Source of the DNA: Opitutia bacterium UBA4654
Lineage (GTDB): Bacteria > Verrucomicrobiota > Verrucomicrobiia > Opitutales > Intestinicryptomonadaceae
Length of the DNA: 9,917 bases
Direction of reading: 5' to 3'
Assembly: GCA_002405555.1 (NCBI GenBank)
Contig: DHMA01000083.1
Span: 10,159 to 20,075 of the forward strand
Below the pieces are notes generated by a model that worked only from the letters and a program-made list of their open reading frames with translations, made no database searches and was not told the DNA's origin. Shown here piece after piece: positions 1 through 5,751 of the stretch (within the stretch, counting starts at the first letter, position 1; every line of letters starts with the position of its first letter). A program made the translations under genes and the position numbers.

Positions 1-1631
1 CCCAAAAAGTTGTGGTAGTCGAGCGCATTGGCGTCCCAGCCGCGCACGAGCGGCGAAATTCGGAAGACGCGCGAGTAGAAATAAATCGGCATTACGGGGG
101 CGTCGGCGAGCATTTTCGCCTCGGCTTCGGCGAGCAGGCGCATGCGTTCGGGGCGCGTTTTTGCGGAGCGCGCGCGGGCGAGAAGCGCGTCGTACTCCGC
201 GCTTTTATAGCCGCAGTGGTTCAGCCCGCTCGCGGAGTGGAAGAGGTCGAGGAAGTTTTCGGGCGCGTCGAAGTCGCCCACCCAGCTCGACCTCGCGACG
301 TCGAAGTCTCCCTCGCGCCGCGCCGCAAGGTATGCGGGCCACGACAGGTTGAAAAGCTCCGCGTTTATTCCGAGGTTTTTGCGCCACATTTGCTGAACCG
401 CCTCCGCAATCGGCTTGTGCTGTTCGGACGTGTTGTAGGAAATTCTTATGCGCGGAAAGTTTTTGCCGTCGGGGTATCCCGCCTCTGCGAGCAGTTTTTT
501 TGCAAGGGCTGTGTTTTCGGATTCGCCGCGCGGCGGAACGTACCCGCCGCAGCCCGCTGGAACGAAGTTCCCTGCGGCGTCCTGCCCCGCTTTCAGGAAG
601 GAGTCTATGATTGCGCGGCGGTCAATCGAAAGCGAGAGCGCCCTGCGCACGCGGGGGTCGTCGAGGGGCTTGCGGCGCGTGTTGAAAAGGTAGTAGTAGA
701 CGCCGAGCCATTTGTCGCGCCTGACGGTCTGCGGCGCGGAGGCGAGGGCGGCGGGCAGGCGCGACGGCGCGACGGAGTCCGTAATATGCAGCTGTCCCGC
801 CGAGAACGCCCTGTCTTCGGTGTTGATGTTTGAAATCGGGAAAAAGTCCGCGCCTTTTAGTTTGAGCGATTCCCTTGCGCGGTAGTGCGGGTTTGCCCTC
901 AGCGAGATTTTGTCGTTAATGCTCCATTTTACGAGCGTGAACGGCCCGTTGCAGACAATGTTTTCGGGGCGCGTCCAGCGGGTGTCGCGCCTGTCGGTCG
1001 CGCCGAATTTTTCGAGCGTTTTGCGCGGAAGCGGGAAGAACGCGCTGTGGTAGAGCATTGATTCGAAATAGGGCACGGGGCGTTCGAGTTCCACCTCCAA
1101 TTCGGAGTCGGAAATGGCGCGTACGCCCACTTTCGACGCGTCGCCGATTTCCCTCGCGTTGTATGCCTGCGCGTTTTTTATTGCGTGGAGCATTGAGGCG
1201 TATTCCGCGCCGAGGGCGGGGTTTAGCGCGCGCTTCCACGCGTATTCGAAGTCCCGTGCGGAAACGGGCGAGCCGTCCGACCACTTCGCGTTTTTGTCTA
1301 TTTTGAAACGGTAGGTCAGCCCGTCGTCGGAGACCGTCCACGATTCCGCCGCCGCGGGGCGCACTTCGAGCGTCTTGGTGTCGGCGCGGACAAGCCCCTC
1401 GAAAAGCCCGCGCAAGATGCGTATTTCGGAGCTTCCCGTGGCGAGGGACGGGTCGAGCGACGCGGGGTCTGCGGCGTTGCCCACAAGCAAGATTCCGTTT
1501 CGCGCGGCGGTTTCGGCGGGCGTTTCGCGCTTTCCGCAGCCCGTTGCGGACACGGCAATACATGCGGCGAACGCCGCCGCGAGTGCCGCGCGTATTCCGC
1601 GAGCGAAAAATTTTCCCGACCCTTTGCGCAT
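1..1631 (-). CDS. oppA: Oligopeptide ABC transporter substrate-binding lipoprotein, OppA-like (C-terminus beyond window)
   Basis: Solute-binding protein family 5 (OppA/DppA class), which captures peptides in the periplasm and delivers them to an inner-membrane ABC permease. The reading frame is open from the ATG at 1631 to the left edge, giving about 543 residues. That is already near full length for OppA, so only a few C-terminal residues should be missing. Residues 1-31 form a basic-then-hydrophobic signal ending in the lipobox-like ATGC, with Cys32 the predicted lipidated residue. Family hallmarks are a DPASLDP segment near 55-61, AAESWTVSDDG near 94-104 and KWSDGSPVSARDF near 116-128, followed by a WKRALNP stretch typical of OppA proper rather than DppA. 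The start is 1 nt after the oppF stop (TGA-G-ATG), with no clear Shine-Dalgarno, suggesting translational coupling. The ligand cannot be read from sequence: peptides are likely, but family 5 also binds nickel, opines and sugars. Confidence 0.93.
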   Translation of the reverse strand, partial: MRKGSGKFFARGIRAALAAAFAACIAVSATGCGKRETPAETAARNGILLVGNAADPASLDPSLATGSSEIRILRGLFEGLVRADTKTLEVRPAAAESWTVSDDGLTYRFKIDKNAKWSDGSPVSARDFEYAWKRALNPALGAEYASMLHAIKNAQAYNAREIGDASKVGVRAISDSELEVELERPVPYFESMLYHSAFFPLPRKTLEKFGATDRRDTRWTRPENIVCNGPFTLVKWSINDKISLRANPHYRARESLKLKGADFFPISNINTEDRAFSAGQLHITDSVAPSRLPAALASAPQTVRRDKWLGVYYYLFNTRRKPLDDPRVRRALSLSIDRRAIIDSFLKAGQDAAGNFVPAGCGGYVPPRGESENTALAKKLLAEAGYPDGKNFPRIRISYNTSEQHKPIAEAVQQMWRKNLGINAELFNLSWPAYLAARREGDFDVARSSWVGDFDAPENFLDLFHSASGLNHCGYKSAEYDALLARARSAKTRPERMRLLAEAEAKMLADAPVMPIYFYSRVFRISPLVRGWDANALDYHNFL

Positions 1632-1632
1632 C

Positions 1633-2430
1633 TCAGAACTTCGGAACTGCGGCAATCAGCCGCTGTGTGTACGGGTGTTGCGGGCGTGCGCAGACTTCTT
1701 CGGACTTCCCCTGTTCCACGATTTTCCCGCGCGTCATCACCATCATTCTGTCGCAGAGATATTCCACAACGGCGATGTCGTGCGCCACGAAAAGCAGTGT
1801 AAGGTTCAGGTCTTTCGCAAGGCGTTCGAGCAGGTTTACGATTTGCGCCTGAACGGAGACGTCGAGCGCGCTTACGGGTTCGTCGCAGATGATGAATTCC
1901 GGCTCTACCGCGAGGGCGCGGGCGATTCCTATGCGCTGTCTCTGTCCGCCCGAAAATTCGTGCGGATACCTGTCCATGTGGGCTTTTGCAAGCCCCACGG
2001 TGTCGAGCAGCTCAGCCACGCGCGCGCGTTTTTGCGCCGCCGACATTTTCGGAAAGTGTATGTCGAGGGGTTCGGACACGATTTCGAACACGTCCATTCG
2101 CGGATTGAGCGAGTTGAACGGGTCCTGAAAAATCATCTGTATTTTTTTTCTGTACGGCATGAACGCGCGGTCGGAAAGCTTGGAAATATCCTCACCGCCG
2201 TAGATAATTTTCCCGCCCGAAACGGGCGCGAGGCGTATGATTGCCCGCCCCGTCGTGGTTTTGCCCGAGCCGCTTTCGCCCACAAGCCCCACGATTTCGC
2301 CCTTCGATATTTCGAAAGACACGCCGTCCACCGCGTTGAACTTCTCTTTCGACGACGCAAAAAGCCCCGCGCCGAGCGTGTACGAGACTGTCAGGTTTTC
2401 GACTTTAAGCAGCGGTTCAGAGTTTGTCAT
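1633..2430 (-). CDS. oppF: Oligopeptide ABC transporter ATP-binding protein, OppF-like
   Basis: One of the two cytoplasmic ATPase subunits that power peptide import. From the ATG at 2430 it is 265 residues. Visible motifs are Walker A GESGSGKT (51-58), Q-loop Gln102 in IFQDPFNSLNP, ABC signature FSGGQRQR (159-166), Walker B IICDEP with Asp183-Glu184, a D-loop SALD, and H-loop His217. The FQDPFNSLNPR wording and the ending HPYTQRLIAAVPKF are typical of OppF/DppF. Typical OppF proteins are about 320-330 residues; this one stops right after the HPYT segment and lacks most of the C-terminal oligo_HPY extension. A TTG at 2436 in the same frame would add two residues, but ATG is the better start. 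It overlaps the end of oppD by 14 nt. The OppF versus OppD assignment rests on sequence flavour and order. Confidence 0.93.
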   Translation of the reverse strand: MTNSEPLLKVENLTVSYTLGAGLFASSKEKFNAVDGVSFEISKGEIVGLVGESGSGKTTTGRAIIRLAPVSGGKIIYGGEDISKLSDRAFMPYRKKIQMIFQDPFNSLNPRMDVFEIVSEPLDIHFPKMSAAQKRARVAELLDTVGLAKAHMDRYPHEFSGGQRQRIGIARALAVEPEFIICDEPVSALDVSVQAQIVNLLERLAKDLNLTLLFVAHDIAVVEYLCDRMMVMTRGKIVEQGKSEEVCARPQHPYTQRLIAAVPKF

Positions 2431-3244
2431 AGTCAATCGGTTCGAGTTTCTTTGAGCGGTTGCCGAGCCTTGGCACGCAGTTGATAAGCGCGCGGGTGTA
2501 GGGGTGCTGGGGGTTGCGCAAAACCTGTTCGCAAGTGCCGCGCTCGACGATTTCGCCGCGGAACATCACAATTACGCGCTCGCACAGCTGCGGGATTATC
2601 CCGAAGTTGTGCGTGATGAGCAGCAGCGAGTTTTTCCGCTTTTGCCGCACGCTTTTTAGCAGGTCTATAATCTGTTTCTGGATTGTGACGTCGAGGGCGG
2701 TCGTCGGTTCGTCGGCGACGAGCAGTTGCGGCTTGCACGCCAACGCCATCGCAATCATCACGCGCTGCTGCATGCCGCCAGAAAGCTCGTAGGGGTAGGC
2801 GTCGTAGCGTTTTTCTGGCTCGCGTATGCCGACCTCCGCGAGGGATTCCACAACTTTTTCCCTAACGTTTTTTTCTTCGGGGAAGTGGAGCTTTATTGCC
2901 TCCGCGATTTGGAAGCCCACCGTGAACACGGGGTTGAGCGAAGTGGACGGCTCCTGAAAAATGTACGCAATGCGGCGTCCGCGGATTTTCCGCAGTTCGG
3001 CGTCGTCCATGCTTGCGATGTTTTTGCCTTCGAAGAGTATTTCGCCCTTCGTTTCGCATGTCGGAGGAGGAGGGAGCAGGCGCGCAAGGCTCATTGCGCT
3101 CACGGTTTTGCCCGAACCGCTTTCGCCTACAATCGCCACGGATTCGTTTTCGCCCACCGAAAAGTCTATGCCCTTCACCGCCAGCGTGCGGACTCCGCGC
3201 GAGCGGAACGAAATTTCGAGGTTTTTTACGTCGAGCAGGTTCAT
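2417..3244 (-). CDS. oppD: Oligopeptide ABC transporter ATP-binding protein, OppD-like
   Basis: The second ATPase subunit of the peptide importer, 275 residues. Motifs: Walker A GESGSGKT (40-47), Q-loop Gln97 in IFQEPSTSLNP, signature LSGGMQQR (154-161), Walker B LLVADEP with Asp178-Glu179, D-loop TALD and H-loop His212. The GGMQQRV signature and FQEPSTSLNP are characteristic of OppD/DppD. The open frame extends far upstream, to 3778, but the ATG at 3244 is chosen because similarity to the family begins exactly there. A strong purine-rich ribosome site also lies at 3256-3264 (AAAAGGAGG), 11 nt upstream. The ATG overlaps the stop of the upstream HATPase gene in an ATGA arrangement. The C-terminus ends about 25 residues after the HPYTRAL segment, shorter than the usual 320-340 residue family members, and lacks the cysteine-containing tail many OppD/DppD proteins carry. 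Confidence 0.94.
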   Translation of the reverse strand: MNLLDVKNLEISFRSRGVRTLAVKGIDFSVGENESVAIVGESGSGKTVSAMSLARLLPPPPTCETKGEILFEGKNIASMDDAELRKIRGRRIAYIFQEPSTSLNPVFTVGFQIAEAIKLHFPEEKNVREKVVESLAEVGIREPEKRYDAYPYELSGGMQQRVMIAMALACKPQLLVADEPTTALDVTIQKQIIDLLKSVRQKRKNSLLLITHNFGIIPQLCERVIVMFRGEIVERGTCEQVLRNPQHPYTRALINCVPRLGNRSKKLEPIDYDKL

Positions 3245-3654
3245 TGCGCGGCGAGCCTCCTTTTCATGACAAGCTCGTTCACTCCGTTTTTGCGCGAGTA
3301 CGAAACGCCGTCCATGTTTTTTTTGAGGAAGAAAATTCCGAGTCCGCCGACGTCGCGCGATTCCGCGTCCGAGCTTGTGTCGGGCGCGGGGGCGTCGGAA
3401 ATCGGGTTGAACGCGGGCGCGGTGTCGCGCACGGCGGCCTCCGCAAAGCCGTCCCTTGCGGCAAGCTCGACCTCTATTTTTTTCGAGCCGTCGTTTTTGT
3501 AGCCGTAGCTTACGATGTTCGTGAAGATTTCGTCGAGGCAGAGGTTGAGCGCGTACGCCGACGCCGCGTCCACGCGGTTTTCGGCGCAGAACGCCTCTAC
3601 ATCGGCGAAAAGCTCGTCGAGGCTGTCGAATTTTGCGGCGTAGGTCTTTTTCAT
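3241..3654 (-). CDS. RsbW/SpoIIAB-like anti-sigma factor-type ATP-binding protein (HATPase_c_2)
   Basis: A small, cytoplasmic GHKL-fold protein of 137 residues, the usual size for serine-kinase anti-sigma factors. The N-box is clear at residues 37-54, with LCLDEIFTNIVSYGY: Glu42 is the expected catalytic base and Asn46 the Mg-ATP ligand. The G1 box is DTAPAFNP (77-84) and the G2 box is DVGGLGIFFLKKNMD (101-115). Characterised relatives bind a sigma factor and phosphorylate a STAS-domain antagonist, and a PP2C phosphatase reverses the phosphorylation. Here the PP2C gene lies immediately upstream, 2 nt away, and the stop overlaps oppD in ATGA form. It may therefore be a partner-switch kinase, or it may act only on a protein partner of the fused regulator. 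Kinase activity and target are inferred. No STAS or sigma gene is in the window. Confidence 0.88.
   Translation of the reverse strand: MKKTYAAKFDSLDELFADVEAFCAENRVDAASAYALNLCLDEIFTNIVSYGYKNDGSKKIEVELAARDGFAEAAVRDTAPAFNPISDAPAPDTSSDAESRDVGGLGIFFLKKNMDGVSYSRKNGVNELVMKRRLAAQ
3256..3264 (-). promoter_or_regulatory. Ribosome binding site of oppD inside the end of the upstream gene
   Basis: AAAAGGAGG on the minus strand, 11 nt before the oppD ATG. It lies within the last codons of the HATPase gene. It is the only strong Shine-Dalgarno sequence seen near a start in this window, and it fixes the oppD start at 3244. Confidence 0.7.
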
Positions 3655-3656
3655 GT

Positions 3657-4832
3657 CTATTTGAAATCGAATTCGCAGAGCGAGAAGTCGTCCTCGAACT
3701 GTTCGCATTTTTGCGCGTTTTGGGAAAATTCCGCCATCGCCTCGACTTTCGATTTCCCCTGCGGGGCGGGTTTTGCAAGCTCGTCGGCGAATTCGTCCAC
3801 CGTCATCATTCTGTGCTTGTCGGCGCATTCCACTTCGTAGACGCCGTCGCTGAAAACGAAGAGTTTTGCCCCGCGGGGAACGTCCACGCACGCGCAGGGG
3901 AATTTTGCGTCGGGCATTCCGCCGATTACAAGCCCGCCCGTGATGAGCTTTTGCCAATGCCCGTTTTCGACGAGAATCGCGGGCGGGTGTCCGCCCGAAG
4001 CGTAGGAGAGTTTGCGGGTTTTCCCGTCGTAGACGCCGTACCAGAGGGTGAAGTACATGCCGTTTTGCCCGTCCATGTCGAAGGCTGCGTTCAGCCCCGC
4101 GAGCACTTGGTCGGGCTTTGAAAAATCGACGCCCGCAAGGCTCTGCGAGCGCAGCACGTTCACCGCCGAGACCGACAGCAGCGCGGCGCCCACCCCGTGC
4201 CCGCAGACGTCGAGCAGGTAGACCGCGAAGCGGCCGTCGTCGAGCTTCCCGTATCCGAAGCAGTCGCCGCCGAGCGACGTCGAGCTTTTGAAGTACCAGT
4301 CGGTCGAAATTTCGGCGTCCGAGATTTTTTCTGGCAGGAGGCTTTTGACGTAGTGTTCGGCTTCGTCAAGCTCCTTTTTGAGGGCGTTTTGGCTTTCCTG
4401 CAATTTGCGCATTGCCTCGTTCCTTTCGAGGAGCGCGGTGTACGCGCGGGAGTGGTAGCGGATTCGCGCAACAACTTCCAGCTTGTCGGGGAATTTCACC
4501 ATGTAGTCGTTCGCGCCGCTTTCGAACGCGCGGTATTTTGTGTCCGGCTCTTCTTTCGACGAGAGCACGACGATGGGGACTTCGCGCGTTTTCGGGTTTG
4601 CGCGGAAAAATTTTACGAGGGTCAGCCCGTCCACGTCGGGCATTACGAGGTCTTGCAGAATGACTGTCGGCGACACGCTTTCGGCGGTTTTCAACGCCTC
4701 CGTGGGATTCCCGCAGAAGCGGAAGTCGATATCGGGTTGGTCGGCAAGCATTCTGCGGACGGCTTCGCCGATAATCGGCTGGTCGTCCACCAACAGCACC
4801 GTAATCGGTTTATGTTGCGGCATCTCTAACAT
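3657..4832 (-). CDS. Response regulator fused to PP2C/SpoIIE-type serine phosphatase (RsbU/RssB-like)
   Basis: A cytoplasmic two-part signalling protein of 391 residues. Residues 10-125 are a receiver domain with the acidic pair Asp16-Asp17, phospho-acceptor Asp61 (QDLVMPDVDG), a Ser91-Ser92 switch position and conserved Lys113 in DYMVKFPDK. Residues about 132-162 are a charged, probably coiled-coil linker. Residues about 170-391 are an SpoIIE/PP2C domain with metal-binding Asp190 in SLGGDCFGYG, Asp208 in LLDVCGHGVGAALLS, a SGGHPPA motif (279-285), Asp329 in FSDGVYEV and the terminal DD pair at 381-382. Phosphorylation of Asp61 by an unlinked histidine kinase presumably controls the phosphatase, which would dephosphorylate a STAS protein or similar target. 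It is the first gene of the operon and is followed 2 nt later by the RsbW-like partner. An in-frame ATG at 4823 is an alternative start, removing three residues; no ribosome site clearly decides. Confidence 0.93.
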   Translation of the reverse strand: MLEMPQHKPITVLLVDDQPIIGEAVRRMLADQPDIDFRFCGNPTEALKTAESVSPTVILQDLVMPDVDGLTLVKFFRANPKTREVPIVVLSSKEEPDTKYRAFESGANDYMVKFPDKLEVVARIRYHSRAYTALLERNEAMRKLQESQNALKKELDEAEHYVKSLLPEKISDAEISTDWYFKSSTSLGGDCFGYGKLDDGRFAVYLLDVCGHGVGAALLSVSAVNVLRSQSLAGVDFSKPDQVLAGLNAAFDMDGQNGMYFTLWYGVYDGKTRKLSYASGGHPPAILVENGHWQKLITGGLVIGGMPDAKFPCACVDVPRGAKLFVFSDGVYEVECADKHRMMTVDEFADELAKPAPQGKSKVEAMAEFSQNAQKCEQFEDDFSLCEFDFK

Positions 4833-4868
4833 TCCGCAAAAATATCGTCCAATCGCCCCGAAAACGCA

Positions 4869-4874
4869 ATTATA
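4869..4874 (-). promoter_or_regulatory. -10 box of the signalling/opp operon
   Basis: Perfect TATAAT on the minus strand, about 37 nt upstream of the phosphatase start, predicting transcription start near 4862 and a 30-nt leader. No good -35 lies at 17 nt. TTGCGC occurs at 14 nt, too close for an ordinary promoter, so activator dependence is possible. Confidence 0.55.
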
Positions 4875-4875
4875 T

Positions 4876-4895
4876 TTTGCGCCCCGCCGCGCAAA
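4876..4895. repeat. Inverted repeat in the divergent promoter region
   Basis: TTTGCGC (4876-4882), a six-base CCCGCC centre, then GCGCAAA (4889-4895): a perfect 7-bp dyad. It lies just upstream of the operon's -10 box, where a -35 would be expected, and just upstream of the acetyltransferase promoter. It could be an operator or simply a hairpin. Confidence 0.5.
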
Positions 4896-4902
4896 TTTTA
4901 AG

Positions 4903-4932
4903 TTGATAAGCCGCGCGCCGATGTCCTAAATA
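4903..4932 (+). promoter_or_regulatory. Putative promoter of the GNAT gene
   Basis: TTGATA (4903-4908), an 18-nt spacer, then TAAATA (4927-4932). The -10 box ends only 8 nt before the ATG at 4941, so the transcript would be leaderless or nearly so. No Shine-Dalgarno sequence is present. Confidence 0.45.
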
Positions 4933-4940
4933 TCCTTTCG

Positions 4941-5423
4941 ATGATTAGACCCGCCGAAATTTCCGACGCCGAGCAGATTGCGGCAATCTACAACGGCTAC
5001 GTCGCCGCAAGCGACGCCACGTTCGACACCGAGCCCGTGTCCGCGCCCGACTTCGCCGAGCGCATTCGCGAAATTTCGGCGCATTGCCCGTTTTTTGTCT
5101 TCGACGACTGCGGGAAAGTAGCGGGCTACTGCTACGCCCACGCGTGGAAGCAAAAGGCCGCCTACGCCCGCACCCTCGAAACCACCGTGTATGTCGCCCC
5201 CGACTCCGTCGGGCGCGGAATTGGCGAGTCTCTTGCCCGCGCCCTTGTGGAGGAGTGCCGCCGCAGGGGAGTCCGCGCCCTCGTTGCGTGCATTACCGCG
5301 GGGAACGCGCCGAGCGTAAAACTTCACGAAAAGCTGGGCTTTGTGAAAGTCTCGCACTTCCGCAGTGTGGGCGAAAAATTCGGGCGCATGCTCGACGTCG
5401 AGGATTTCGAGCTTCTTTTGTAG
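4941..5423 (+). CDS. GNAT N-acetyltransferase of the phosphinothricin acetyltransferase (PAT/bar) family
   Basis: Cytoplasmic acetyl-CoA-dependent N-acetyltransferase of 160 residues, close to the family's usual 165-185. The PAT signature runs the length of the protein: IYNGYVAASDATFDTEPVS (16-34), the AHAWKQKAAY segment (66-75), ETTVYVAP (80-87), the acetyl-CoA loop SVGRGIG (89-95) and NAPSVKLHEKLGF (122-134). The C-terminus has HFRSVGEKFGRMLDVEDFE, typical of this family. Members acetylate phosphinothricin, methionine sulfoximine or sulfone, and other small amino-acid-like amines; many are housekeeping proteins with unknown substrates, so herbicide resistance should not be assumed. It is divergent from the opp/signalling operon, monocistronic, and convergent with the tRNA gene. 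The start fits family alignment, and no ribosome site is visible. Confidence 0.93.
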   Translation: MIRPAEISDAEQIAAIYNGYVAASDATFDTEPVSAPDFAERIREISAHCPFFVFDDCGKVAGYCYAHAWKQKAAYARTLETTVYVAPDSVGRGIGESLARALVEECRRRGVRALVACITAGNAPSVKLHEKLGFVKVSHFRSVGEKFGRMLDVEDFELLL

Positions 5424-5462
5424 TTCCTCCCGCTCCGAAAATCCGCAGCGCCTTTCGAAAAC

Positions 5463-5489
5463 AAAAAAAGACGGACGCCGAAACGTCCG
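5463..5489 (-). terminator. Intrinsic terminator of tRNA-Ser
   Basis: On the minus strand: CGGACG, loop TTTCGG, CGTCCG (5489 down to 5472), then TC and seven Ts (5469-5463). It begins 20 nt after the tRNA 3' end. On the plus strand the hairpin is not followed by Ts, so it should not stop acetyltransferase transcription efficiently. Confidence 0.85.
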
Positions 5490-5509
5490 CCCAAAAATAA
5501 TTCAAATCA

Positions 5510-5600
5510 CGGAGAGGATGAGATTCGAACTCACGGTAGGGGTTTAAATCCCTACACCGGTTTAGCAAACCAGCGCGATCGGCCACTCCGCCACCTCTCC
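5510..5600 (-). tRNA. tRNA-Ser(GCU)
   Basis: A 91-nt class II tRNA reading AGC/AGU codons. The acceptor stem GGAGAGG (5600-5594) pairs with CCTCTCC, with discriminator G at 5510. The anticodon loop TTGCTAA has anticodon GCT, closed by CTGGT/ACCGG-type pairing. The long variable arm, with a GTAGGG/CCCTAC stem, is diagnostic of a serine tRNA. The T loop TTCGAAT is canonical. The 3' CCA is not encoded (TGA follows), so it must be added by CCA-adding enzyme. It is a single gene with its own terminator; no convincing promoter was identified upstream. Confidence 0.97.
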
Positions 5601-5710
5601 TGATTTGAAGTAAGACAACACATACATTTTGGCGCAAATGCGCAAGAAAAAAATTCACTAATCGCCGATTTCCGCAAAAAGCCGTTTTCGGGCACAAAAG
5701 AATATTCTGC

Positions 5711-5739
5711 TTGTCTAAATAAAAAAGAGCAAAGATAAT
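5711..5739 (+). promoter_or_regulatory. Sigma-70-type promoter of the phosphoesterase gene
   Basis: TTGTCT (5711-5716), exactly 17 nt, then GATAAT (5734-5739) in an A-rich spacer. Transcription would start near 5746, only about 6 nt before the ATG at 5752. This suggests a near-leaderless mRNA; no Shine-Dalgarno is visible. Confidence 0.6.
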
Positions 5740-5751
5740 GGCGCGAGTAAA

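Noticed and set aside
12..833. A 273-codon plus-strand open frame
   Set aside because: It is the antisense shadow of oppA, whose minus-strand frame is continuous and matches family 5 binding proteins throughout.
3245..3778. Upstream extension of the oppD frame
   Set aside because: The extension is Arg-rich, overlaps the HATPase and phosphatase genes, and precedes the point where ABC ATPase similarity and the ribosome site begin.
5601..5710. Promoter for tRNA-Ser on the minus strand (TTGCGC and TATGTG in the upstream region)
   Set aside because: The spacing is only 15 nt and the -10 match is poor, so it was not listed as a feature.
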